This document shows positions 1 to 6,012 of a DNA stretch of 35,299 bases, one piece after another (positions within the stretch are counted from its first letter, which is position 1; each line of letters opens with the position of its first letter). Source of the DNA: a virus; the IMG/VR virus record IMGVR_UViG_3300040801_006078, positions 1 through 35,299 of that record; one strand, 5' to 3'. Made by a program: the position numbers and the translations under genes. The notes under the pieces are model-generated. The model did no database searches and was not told the DNA's origin. It worked only from the letters and a program-made list of their open reading frames with translations.

Positions 1-1182
1 GTGCTGTTCGCGGTCGGCCTCGTGGCCGGTCTCAGGCTGCGTCCGGGCACGGCCGAAGCGCCGGCGGCTGCGGTCAACGCACCGCTGCCCCCGCGTCGGC
101 CGCCGCCCGGCACCGTGACCCTGGCCGACGTGCCCGACGCCTCCGCCGTGCGTATCGACATGCCCATGGCCGAGGGGGCATCGCCCGAGGTGCTGCATGC
201 CCCGGCCGCGCCGGCGCGCGTCGTGGTACCGGATCGCTCCATTCTCGCCAGCCGTCTGCCCGAACCCGCGCCGCCGCCCGGTCACAAGCCCGAGCAGGGC
301 CATCTCCCGGTCCCCGAGGTTTCTCCCGAGGCGTCCCCCGAGGCGTCCCCCGGGGTGTCCCCCGGGGTGTCGGTCGCGTCGAGCCCGCCCCCAGGTCCAG
401 TCCCAACGGCACCGATGTCGATCACGCCGGCCGGCCTGACCACGCCGGCCGCGCCGCGCGCGCCCCTATGGCTCGCCAACGCGCTGAACGTGCCCGACCC
501 GGGACGCCACCCCATGGTCGCGGTGGTGATCGACGATCTGGGCCTGGACCGTGCCCGCACCCAGCGGGTGCTGTCGTTGCCGGGTCCGTTGACGCTGTCC
601 TTCATGTCCTACGCCGAGGATTTGCCGGCGCAGGCGGCGGCCGGCCGCGCGCGCGGCCACGAACGCATGCTGCACATGCCCATGCAGCCGAGCAGCGCCG
701 GCATTGATCCGGGGCCGGGCGCGCTGATGGTCGAACAGGCGCCGGACGAGATCCGGCGCCGGCTGGAACGTGCCCTGGCGGCGTTCTCCGGATACATCGG
801 GCTGAACAACCACATGGGCTCGCGCTTCACCGCGAACGCTGGCGGCATGCGCGTGGTGATGGAGGTGGCGCGCCGCCGCGAGTTGCTGTTCCTGGACAGC
901 CGCACCACCGGATCGTCGGTGGCGCCCCGGCTGGCCCCGGCGGCCGGCGTGCCGTTCCTGGAACGCACGGTGTTCCTGGATCACGATCCCCAGCGCGGCG
1001 CGGTGGACCGGCAACTGGCGGCACTGGAGCGGCTGGCGTCCCGCCATGGCCACGCGGTGGCCATCGGCCATCCCCGCGACGCCACCATCGCCGCCCTGGC
1101 GGCATGGATCGAGCCGGCCCGGGCGCGCGGCCTCGCCCTGGTGCCGGCCAGCGCCATCGCCCGCTTCGCACGCTCGGCGTAG
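1..1182 (+). CDS. Divergent polysaccharide deacetylase family protein (5' end at window edge)
   Basis: Host gene. The C-terminal half, from about residue 170, has the hallmarks of the divergent polysaccharide deacetylase family (PF04748): VVIDDLG with paired aspartates, then LHMPMQP, the GLNNHMGS motif, LDSRTT, FLDHD and a closing AIGHPR motif. These are the metal-binding and catalytic segments of a NodB-like barrel fold. Before it lies a low-complexity Pro/Ala linker with a tandem SPEA/SPGV repeat (nt 322-370). The window starts inside a hydrophobic stretch (LFAVGLVAGL), so the GTG at base 1 is probably not the true start and an N-terminal membrane anchor or signal is likely cut off. Substrate is unknown; a periplasmic cell-envelope glycan is the usual inference. 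Confidence 0.85.
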   Translation: MLFAVGLVAGLRLRPGTAEAPAAAVNAPLPPRRPPPGTVTLADVPDASAVRIDMPMAEGASPEVLHAPAAPARVVVPDRSILASRLPEPAPPPGHKPEQGHLPVPEVSPEASPEASPGVSPGVSVASSPPPGPVPTAPMSITPAGLTTPAAPRAPLWLANALNVPDPGRHPMVAVVIDDLGLDRARTQRVLSLPGPLTLSFMSYAEDLPAQAAAGRARGHERMLHMPMQPSSAGIDPGPGALMVEQAPDEIRRRLERALAAFSGYIGLNNHMGSRFTANAGGMRVVMEVARRRELLFLDSRTTGSSVAPRLAPAAGVPFLERTVFLDHDPQRGAVDRQLAALERLASRHGHAVAIGHPRDATIAALAAWIEPARARGLALVPASAIARFARSA

Positions 1183-1206
1183 CGCAGCGTCACGGACCGC
1201 TCGTTT

Positions 1207-1238
1207 GTCGGCGAGGCGAAGGACGGCCTTCGCCCGAC
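1207..1238. other. GC-rich hairpin downstream of the deacetylase
   Basis: An 8-bp perfect stem (1215-1222 with 1227-1234, loop ACGG) is extended by an outer GTCG/CGAC pairing across a bulge. No T-run follows, so it is not a standard intrinsic terminator; it may stabilise the mRNA end. Confidence 0.4.
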
Positions 1239-1295
1239 CACCCCGCGCGGGCTCGATCCACCGGACAGAAGCACGATCCCGCGGGACCGAAGAAA

Positions 1296-1327
1296 AACGC
1301 CCCACCGGAGCCGGCAGGGCGTTGTTT
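1296..1327. terminator. Bidirectional intrinsic terminator between host deacetylase and tRNA-Met remnant
   Basis: AACGCCC (1296-1302) pairs with GGGCGTT (1317-1323), with an inner CCGG/CCGG pairing. Read rightwards the stem is followed by GTTT. Read leftwards it ends in a GTTTTTC run, a good terminator for the leftward tRNA-Met whose 3' end is at 1341. It therefore probably ends both the rightward deacetylase and the leftward tRNA transcript. Confidence 0.65.
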
Positions 1328-1340
1328 CATTGGCGAATTT

Positions 1341-1386
1341 TGGTAGCGGAGGAGGGACTCGAACCCCCGACACGCGGATTATGATT
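1341..1386 (-). other. attL core: 3' half of tRNA-Met(CAT)
   Basis: On the minus strand these 46 bases read as the 3' half of an elongator tRNA-Met: anticodon CAT at 1383-1381, the 3' strand of the anticodon stem TCCGC, a variable loop, GGGGGTTCGAGTCCC as T-arm, CTCCGC of the acceptor stem and an encoded CCA. The matching 5' half (GGCGGAG acceptor strand and D-arm) is absent; the sequence diverges right before the anticodon loop. This is the remnant left when a phage tyrosine integrase recombines in an anticodon loop, so it marks attL. The intact tRNA-Met should be restored at attR, beyond the right edge. Confidence 0.85.
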
Positions 1387-1510
1387 ACAGTGCTTTTCAT
1401 TCGATTTCAAAGCATTGCCGGAGAAAACCGCCATATGTCCGGCAACCAAAATCAATAACTTACGGCCAAGTTGGAAAACCCGACAGCCGCGTAGGTCGGG
1501 GGTGTTGGCG

Positions 1511-1527
1511 TGTGTATGCGCTACACA
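1511..1527. promoter_or_regulatory. Dyad upstream of the rightward promoter
   Basis: TGTGTA and TACACA are perfect 6-bp inverted arms around TGCGC. Together with the dyad that overlaps the -35 box this could be an operator for the nearby XRE protein. Inference from symmetry only. Confidence 0.35.
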
Positions 1528-1542
1528 AAATAACGACAAAAC

Positions 1543-1584
1543 GGCGCATTTGTCCTTGCGCCAAGCGACGAAACGACGTATAAA
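1543..1584 (+). promoter_or_regulatory. Sigma70-type promoter with operator-like dyad over the -35 box
   Basis: TTGCGC (1556-1561) and TATAAA (1579-1584) are separated by 17 bp, a strong match for this GC-rich context, with a predicted start near 1591. A GGCGCA/TGCGCC inverted repeat (1543-1548 and 1557-1562) covers the -35 box, a natural site for autorepression by the downstream XRE protein. This would be the lysogen-expressed rightward promoter. The stretch 1387-1540 is prophage sequence with no gene visible. Confidence 0.55.
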
Positions 1585-1630
1585 GAAACTGTGAGGGGCG
1601 GATGGGCCACCCCTCCAGACGAGAAAGGAG

Positions 1631-1714
1631 GTGAGACCACTGAAGCTTCCGAGGCGGTTCCGCTTCGCTCTCAAGTTCTTCGGCCTAGCAATCCGACTTG
1701 AGATCGACTGGTAG
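1631..1714 (+). CDS. Putative 27-codon leader peptide
   Basis: A very strong Shine-Dalgarno (AAAGGAGGTG, 1624-1633) precedes a short frame ending in TAG at 1712. No ATG is available. GTG at 1631 lies inside the SD, so initiation may instead be at the CTG at 1640, about 8 bases past the SD core. The product would be a basic, hydrophobic peptide (PRRFRFALKFFGLAIRL in its middle). No family is recognised. It sits in the leader of the XRE gene, between two hairpins. Its SD is complementary over 9 bases to the segment that also masks the XRE gene's SD, so it is best read as a regulatory leader peptide. It could equally be a small toxic or membrane peptide. Confidence 0.4.
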   Translation: MRPLKLPRRFRFALKFFGLAIRLEIDW

Positions 1715-1720
1715 GAACCG

Positions 1721-1786
1721 GGGGAGGGTCGGAACACCGATCCTCCCCACCTCGGGAAGCGGCCCAGGGCTCACCTCCGATGGAGG
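1721..1786 (+). promoter_or_regulatory. Leader hairpins controlling the XRE gene
   Basis: A 12-bp stem (1721-1732 with 1737-1748, one G-U pair, loop AACA) follows the leader ORF stop and lacks a T-run. Just downstream CCTCC (1774-1778) pairs with GGAGG (1782-1786) across a 3-nt loop, hiding the SD of the XRE gene. CTCACCTCC (1770-1778) is also perfectly complementary to GGAGGTGAG (1627-1635) of the leader ORF's SD. The two pairings are mutually exclusive, as in translational attenuators. Confidence 0.45.
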
Positions 1787-1795
1787 ATATATACC

Positions 1796-2059
1796 ATGAC
1801 GCTCGCGGAATTGATAGCCCTGCGCAAGGCGCTGGGCCTGACCCAGGAGGAGATGGCGACGCAGATCGGCCTCTCGCACCGGGCCTATCAGCGGATCGAG
1901 GCTGGAGAATCCGCGCTCCGAACCGTGCACACCCAGGCGACCGAACGCGCTGCCCTGCGGCACGCGATCGCACGCCGTGACCCGATGCTGGCGCCGGCGG
2001 CGATCCGGCGCGACGCGCTCGATCTGGCCCGGCTGATCACCGGAGAGCGCGCGGCCTAA
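1796..2059 (+). CDS. XRE-family helix-turn-helix regulator
   Basis: An 87-aa protein. Residues 1-45 form an XRE/Cro-type HTH: LIALRKALGLTQEEMA followed by IGLSHRAYQRIEAGES, with the typical Gln, Arg and Glu positions. The C-terminal half (alanine- and arginine-rich) has no recognised fold. The ATG at 1796 is preceded by GGAGG with an 8-9 nt spacer. It is one of very few rightward prophage genes, has its own promoter, and is convergent with the lysis operon, overlapping the terminal lipoprotein gene by 4 bp. Likely a lysogenically expressed repressor or moron regulator, possibly binding the dyads at 1511-1562. The main CI repressor is expected elsewhere, beside the Cro-like gene at the right edge. 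Confidence 0.8.
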   Translation: MTLAELIALRKALGLTQEEMATQIGLSHRAYQRIEAGESALRTVHTQATERAALRHAIARRDPMLAPAAIRRDALDLARLITGERAA

Positions 2060-2592
2060 TCGGCCGCCCCGCACGCCTGGGCCACGTCCTCGGCGGGGTC
2101 CAGGATCAGATCCCATTCGGCCGGGGTCGGGTCTCGGCCGGCGGTGACGGCCTCGGCCAGCACGGCCTTGCCCACGTCGATCTGGACGGCGACACCGGGA
2201 ATCGCCGGCAGCGCCAGGGCGACCCGCGCCAGCGCCGTCGCCTGGGTCACCGGCCCGCCGGCCGCCACCATCGGCACCGCCCGCGCCACGGTCAGCAACA
2301 CCCGGCTCGTCAGCCCCAGCGCGAGCGCGAGCCCCTGACCGGATTCGGCCAGCGCCCGCACCTCCAGCATTGTCGCCGCCGCCTCGCACGCCGCGCGGCG
2401 CGCCGTCGGGCTGTGGCTGTGGGCCATCTCGATCAGCGGCGCCGCGTACAGCGCCGCCCGAAACGCGCGCTGTCCGGCCGTGTCGGCCGGCGCGAGGCGG
2501 TCGGCGGCCCGGTCGAGGGCACCCTCCCCACCCGCGCACGACGCCAGCGCCAGCGCGATCAGCGCGATCATCAAACTCCGCATATCCGTCAC
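2056..2592 (-). CDS. Putative phage lipoprotein
   Basis: A 178-aa product with a lipoprotein signal: a short N-terminus, a hydrophobic core (LMIALIALALASC) and a lipobox ending in the cysteine of LASC. The mature part is alanine-rich and helical and is not a family I recognise. The start is taken as GTG at 2592 (GTGA overlap with the previous stop; SD GGAGAGGA); ATG at 2583 is an alternative that shortens the n-region. As the last gene of the lysis cluster it could be an outer-membrane spanin subunit, but it is longer than typical o-spanins and no i-spanin partner is obvious. Confidence 0.65.
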   Translation of the reverse strand: MTDMRSLMIALIALALASCAGGEGALDRAADRLAPADTAGQRAFRAALYAAPLIEMAHSHSPTARRAACEAAATMLEVRALAESGQGLALALGLTSRVLLTVARAVPMVAAGGPVTQATALARVALALPAIPGVAVQIDVGKAVLAEAVTAGRDPTPAEWDLILDPAEDVAQACGAAD

Positions 2593-2906
2593 TCCTCTCC
2601 CAATCGGGTGAATCGCGTGCTCGCCATTTGTACGAGGCCGCCCAGCGCGCCCAGCACGATGGTGCCGGCAGCGACGATCAGCGTGCGCAGCGCGCCCTCG
2701 GCCTCACCGTCCAGCGGCAGCGTCGCGACCCACGGCCACCACGCGATCACCAGGTCGGCCGCCGCCGTGGTGACCGTGGCACCGCTGAGGCCACCGATGA
2801 CCAGCCCGGAGCCGGCCCTCATGCGCCGACGGGCGCGGATTTCGCCGGGGATGGGCATGCCGTCCCCGCTCGCCGGCGCCGTCGGCACCGCCGTGGTCTC
2901 GCTCAT
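2589..2906 (-). CDS. Small membrane protein, holin candidate
   Basis: A 105-aa protein with a polar N-terminus (about 30 residues) and two hydrophobic helices: roughly residues 33-58 (including GLVIGGLSGATVTTAAADLVIAW) and 72-95 (LIVAAGTIVLGALGGLVQMA), ending in a charged tail. It has a good SD (GGGAGA) and ATG at 2906. Its place next to the endolysin fits a holin or pinholin. The gene at 3681-4010 is an equally good holin candidate, so the two may be holin and antiholin. Family not recognised. Confidence 0.6.
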   Translation of the reverse strand: MSETTAVPTAPASGDGMPIPGEIRARRRMRAGSGLVIGGLSGATVTTAAADLVIAWWPWVATLPLDGEAEGALRTLIVAAGTIVLGALGGLVQMASTRFTRLGEE

Positions 2907-2954
2907 GATGATGTCTCCCGTGATGATAGCCCGCCGCTGGCACCCCGCCGGCGG

Positions 2955-3182
2955 TCAGGCGAACAGTCGCGCGTCCGTCGCCGGATCACGGTGCCCGGTT
3001 GCCGACAGCCCGGCCTCGACCTGCCAGCGCTGGAGGGCGGCGCGGGTGCGCGGCCCCTCCTGGCCGTCCACCGCCCCGGGGGCGTGCCCCAGATCAGCCA
3101 GCCGCTGCTGGATCAGCGCCGCCTTGGCCGACGCGGACAGGGGTGCGAGCCTCGGCCATGGCCTAGCCCGCCAGCGCGTCAA
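2955..3182 (-). CDS. Peptidoglycan-binding domain protein (out-of-frame partner of endolysin)
   Basis: From about nt 3130 to the stop the frame encodes a PG_binding_1-type repeat: ALIQQRLADLGHAPGAVDGQ, then PRTRAALQRWQVEAGL and DPATDARLF, the usual three-helix wall-binding module. It lies directly after the amidase but in the +1 frame, and the frame stays open back through the amidase's end. No ATG is available: TTG at 3182 or a CTG near 3135 could start it, each with a weak SD. It may be a C-terminal endolysin domain separated by a frameshift, or a separately translated binder. Start coordinate is a guess. Confidence 0.55.
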   Translation of the reverse strand: MTRWRARPWPRLAPLSASAKAALIQQRLADLGHAPGAVDGQEGPRTRAALQRWQVEAGLSATGHRDPATDARLFA

Positions 3183-3684
3183 GCGCCGCGCGCACGCCGT
3201 TCGCCGGCGGCCCGTCGCCCGGCATACTGCCATCGGGCGACAGGCCCAGCAGCGCGCGATAGTCGAACACCGGGCAGGTCTTGGGCGACACCTCGCAATG
3301 GCCGTGGAACGTCACCCAGCCGCCGTGGCTGCGGTCGATCGCGCGGCAGAGCGTCTGCACGCTGCGCAGGCTGGCCTCCGAAAACATCGTCAGGCCGTGA
3401 ACCATGATGGCCAGCGTGCCCTTGTTGTGCCCACGCTGGGCCGCCGGCGCTCGCTCCAGCGACCGGCCGGGCAGGATCAGGCCGGTGGGGTCGATCAGCC
3501 AGTGATAGCCCACGTCCGACCAGCCACGCTGGCCGACGTGCCAATCTCGCACCGTTGCCACCAGCCCCTCGCCCTCATAGGCCGGGCCGGTGGCGTCGGA
3601 GGCGGAGCAATGCAGGAACACCCGGTCGATGCGGCGGCCGGGTGGCGTGTACCAGGTCACGGGGTCCTCGATCAGCGTGGTCAC
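3163..3684 (-). CDS. Endolysin, N-acetylmuramoyl-L-alanine amidase (Amidase_2 type)
   Basis: A 173-aa enzyme predicted to cut the bond between MurNAc and L-Ala of peptidoglycan at lysis. Visible zinc-site segments of the Amidase_2/PGRP fold are FLHCSAS near the N-terminus and the later FHGHCEVSPKTCPVFD (second histidine plus the conserved K-x-C-P ending); WSDVGYHWLIDPTG lies between. GTG at 3684 overlaps the holin stop as GTGA with GGAGGG upstream. No signal peptide, so it would need a holin for export. Many homologues carry a C-terminal PG-binding domain; here that domain follows in another frame. Confidence 0.9.
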   Translation of the reverse strand: MTTLIEDPVTWYTPPGRRIDRVFLHCSASDATGPAYEGEGLVATVRDWHVGQRGWSDVGYHWLIDPTGLILPGRSLERAPAAQRGHNKGTLAIMVHGLTMFSEASLRSVQTLCRAIDRSHGGWVTFHGHCEVSPKTCPVFDYRALLGLSPDGSMPGDGPPANGVRAALDALAG

Positions 3685-4010
3685 TCCCTGCCCTCCGGGT
3701 AGTAGTGATCCAGAACCCGCGTCACAGCACTCTCGATGCCGCGCGGGCCGAGCAGCGACACGATACCGACCAGCGCCGCCGTGCCGGGTTCGCCGACGTG
3801 CCAGCCGAGCCACTGGGCTGCGCCAGCCCCGACGACGGCACACAGAGCGGCGGTGGGGACCTCCCAGATCAGAGACCATGACCAGAGCCGCCGCCGGCCC
3901 ATCTCGACCAGGCGATGGTGGTGCAGCGCGCGCGCCACGCCAGCCACCACCAGCAGCCACGGCGCCCATTGCAGCATCTCGCGCCATTCGGGGGGTGGGT
4001 GGTCGCTCAT
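3681..4010 (-). CDS. Putative holin
   Basis: A 109-aa membrane protein. After a short polar N-terminus (SDHPPPEWREM) there is a first hydrophobic segment (WAPWLLVVAGVARAL), then a Trp-rich stretch and a long hydrophobic region (about residues 45-85), closing with a conserved-looking DHYYPEGRE tail. The length, the topology and the position directly before the endolysin fit a LydA-like holin. It overlaps both neighbours by 4 bp (ATGA at the start, GTGA at the end), so translation is coupled to the amidase. Confidence 0.65.
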   Translation of the reverse strand: MSDHPPPEWREMLQWAPWLLVVAGVARALHHHRLVEMGRRRLWSWSLIWEVPTAALCAVVGAGAAQWLGWHVGEPGTAALVGIVSLLGPRGIESAVTRVLDHYYPEGRE

Positions 4011-4306
4011 CGCGTCCTCTCTTTCATTCCGGTCGCCAGCAGCAACGCCAACGCCGGCCAAAACACAGGCTGCGCACCGCCGATCATGAACGTCGCGTCC
4101 TCAACACAGTCGCCCGGATCGGCATCGCGGAACACCAGTTGGCTCGTCTCCCAAGCGACCACCACCACGGCCCCGCCCCACAACGGCAACACCAACGCCA
4201 GCGCCGCGCCGACGCACAGGTGGCCAAGCTGGTTGAGGGCGTGCCCGACCGGGTCGCCCCTGAACGCCATCGGCCGCGACCAGAGCGTCAGCAGATACCG
4301 GATCAC
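4007..4306 (-). CDS. Phage membrane protein of unknown function
   Basis: A 99-aa protein starting with GTG in a GTGA overlap. Hydrophobic helices are seen around residues 28-52 (HLCVGAALALVLPLWGGAVV) and 78-93 (PVFWPALALLLATGM). The middle holds an acidic loop (FRDADPGDCVEDATFMIGG). It lies between the tail-fibre-associated gene and the holin in the lysis block. It could be a holin/antiholin partner or an immunity or exclusion factor; family not recognised. Confidence 0.55.
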   Translation of the reverse strand: MIRYLLTLWSRPMAFRGDPVGHALNQLGHLCVGAALALVLPLWGGAVVVVAWETSQLVFRDADPGDCVEDATFMIGGAQPVFWPALALLLATGMKERTR

Positions 4307-4758
4307 AGCAGCGCCGCCTGACGGAACAGGTCGTCGACCTGTTCGTCCGACCAGGCCAGCGCCGCCTGGGCGTCGGTGACGAATGGGTCGGAGCGCGGGA
4401 TGTAGTTCGCCAGCGCCCAGTCCTCTTGCGCTGCGTCACTCAGTGTGCCGATCCAGGGCTTGACGTGCGTTTCCCAAATGCCGGCCTGCCGCAGCGCCCG
4501 GACAAGCTGGATTTTGGAGACCTGATCGGGCACCGGCTCCGGCGCCGGCGGCGGCGGCTCGGGGACCGGCTCGACGATCCACTCCGTGCCGTCCCAGCGT
4601 GCCCGTTCGTGGTCGGCCACGGCCGGCGCGGGGGCGTCGATAAAATCGGCGGCCGGCTCATGCGCCAGGGTGCCGATCAGGCCGGCGATAAACGCCGCAT
4701 GGCGTGGCGTGCCGGCGATGGCATCCAGGTCCGCGCGGCTGTTGATGATGGTGCTCAT
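4303..4758 (-). CDS. Putative tail-fibre-associated or chaperone protein
   Basis: A 151-aa soluble protein. Its middle has a proline/glutamate linker (EPVPEPPPPAPEPVP) followed by a helical C-terminal part (VSKIQLVRALRQAG, then WETHVKPWIGTLSDAAQEDW). The sequence ARWDGTEWIVEP resembles the motif in tail-fibre assembly proteins that sits before a linker, and the C-terminal module resembles short domains at the ends of phage tail-fibre accessory proteins. It overlaps the RT stop by 4 bp, so it is co-translated with the DGR. A role in folding or attaching the variable fibre is inferred, not shown. Confidence 0.5.
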   Translation of the reverse strand: MSTIINSRADLDAIAGTPRHAAFIAGLIGTLAHEPAADFIDAPAPAVADHERARWDGTEWIVEPVPEPPPPAPEPVPDQVSKIQLVRALRQAGIWETHVKPWIGTLSDAAQEDWALANYIPRSDPFVTDAQAALAWSDEQVDDLFRQAALL

Positions 4759-5732
4759 CGCTCGATCTCCAATGCGGTCAGCAGGTGGTGGGCGTCAGCC
4801 CATTGCGCGTGCCCGCGCCAACTCGCGACAAAGCGGGCCAGGGCCTCGTCGTCGCCGCGCGCCCGCAACGCCCGGATCGCGCGCTTAGCGCCGGTCACGC
4901 TCTGCCGGCGCAACAGCTTGTGGGTGGGCCAGATCCGATAGCCGAGAAAATTGACGCCCCGCGTCACCGGCTGGACCGACCATTTCGACAGCCGCAGCCC
5001 CAGGGCCTCGCCGACGAACGCCACGATCCGCTCTTTCAGCGCCCGCAGCTCCGCCGCCGAATGGCCGAAAACCACCGTGTCGTCCATGTAACGGACAAAG
5101 TCGCGCCAGCCCTCAGCGATCAGCCAGCGGTCAAAGGCGGTGGCGTAGACGTTGGCATAAAGCTGGCTGGTCAGGCTGCCGATGGGGATGCCGCGCCCCT
5201 CCGGCGGCGTGATTTCCTCCATCAAGCGCAGGGTGGCGCGGCACGCCACCTTCTTCCGCAACATGGCGTGCAACCGCGCGCGGTCGATGCTGTAGAAGTA
5301 GCCCGCAAAGTCCACCTTCAGCACATGGACCGGGCCAGCGCGCCCCAGGTGGCGCATCAGGGCTTGCGTCCGCACCGCCCCCGCGTGCGTGCCCCGGCCG
5401 GGCCGACAGGCATAGGACTGATGGGCAAAGCCCTGCTCGAATATCGGCTCGATCACGTTGCACAGCGCGTGCTGGGCCAGCCGGTCGCGGAACGGCAGCG
5501 CCATGATCCGCCTGGGCTTCGGCTCGCGAATGGTGAATTCGCGATAGTCGCCGCGCTGGTATCGCCCGGCCGCCATGTCATCGGCCAGCCGCGCCAGGTT
5601 CGCCTCCGCGTGCTCCTTGAACTCCAGATAGCCGGGCGTCCGCCGCTTGCCCTTGGCCGTCTGGCGATAGGCCCGGCGCATGTTGTCGGGCGCCACGATC
5701 AGCGGCATCAGGTTTCGGTGTTTGGTTCCCAT
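4755..5732 (-). CDS. DGR reverse transcriptase
   Basis: A 325-aa RT of the DGR clade, which copies the TR RNA into cDNA with random errors opposite adenines. Motifs in order: PKPRRIMALPFRDRLAQHAL (about 71-90), catalytic VLKVDFAGYF with D141, the DGR-type IPIGSLTSQ (182-190, where group II intron RTs have a QG-containing motif), catalytic YMDD (215-218), then LRLSKWSV and NFLGYRIWP of the thumb side. There are no maturase, endonuclease or RNase H domains, and the length is normal for DGR RTs. The ATG at 5732 gives MGTKHRNL, like the typical DGR RT N-terminus; the frame is open further upstream, but that region is the TR. It is the last DGR gene, 147 bp after the TR. Confidence 0.95.
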   Translation of the reverse strand: MGTKHRNLMPLIVAPDNMRRAYRQTAKGKRRTPGYLEFKEHAEANLARLADDMAAGRYQRGDYREFTIREPKPRRIMALPFRDRLAQHALCNVIEPIFEQGFAHQSYACRPGRGTHAGAVRTQALMRHLGRAGPVHVLKVDFAGYFYSIDRARLHAMLRKKVACRATLRLMEEITPPEGRGIPIGSLTSQLYANVYATAFDRWLIAEGWRDFVRYMDDTVVFGHSAAELRALKERIVAFVGEALGLRLSKWSVQPVTRGVNFLGYRIWPTHKLLRRQSVTGAKRAIRALRARGDDEALARFVASWRGHAQWADAHHLLTALEIER

Positions 5733-5879
5733 GACAATGCCGGCGGCGGGTTTCGATGTTGCGCTACTCCCCGCCGGCCCGGACCTCTCAATGTATTCGC
5801 CGAAGCAGGATGACGGGGCTGACCACCTGGATTGGAGGCCGGCGCCGGGGGCCGTAACCCACCGGCAGCGGAAATGGGC

Positions 5880-5995
5880 GGTCACTGCGGCCCCGCGCGC
5901 CGATGTTGTTGTTGGAGTTGCTCGGCGCGTTGTTCCAATTCGCGCAACGCGACCCGGAGTACGAGCCATTGTCCCAGTTGCCGCCGAATCGGGGC
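5880..5995 (-). repeat. DGR template repeat (TR)
   Basis: A 116-bp copy of the VR lying between avd and the RT gene. Read on the coding strand in the VR frame it has nine AAY asparagine codons. It has 25 adenines, and the VR differs from it at 11 positions, all adenines in the TR. The 3' part (about 5880-5902) is identical to the VR and very GC-rich, fitting the initiation-of-mutagenic-homing (IMH) segment. It is not translated as part of the RT and serves as the RNA template. Confidence 0.95.
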
Positions 5996-6012
5996 GCATG
6001 ACGTATCCCCCG

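Noticed and set aside
1341-1420. Intact tRNA-Met gene
   Set aside because: No D-arm and no GGCGGAG acceptor strand follow on the minus strand; only the 3' half is present.
4755-5732. Group II intron, retron or Abi RT
   Set aside because: No maturase or endonuclease domain, no intron boundaries or msr/msd; a TR/VR pair, avd and DGR-specific RT motifs identify a DGR.
5733-5999. Possible N-terminal extension of the RT (89 more codons, upstream open frame)
   Set aside because: The extension would translate the TR and its spacer, gives Arg/Thr-rich low-quality sequence, and DGR RTs typically start as at 5732 (MGTKHRNL).
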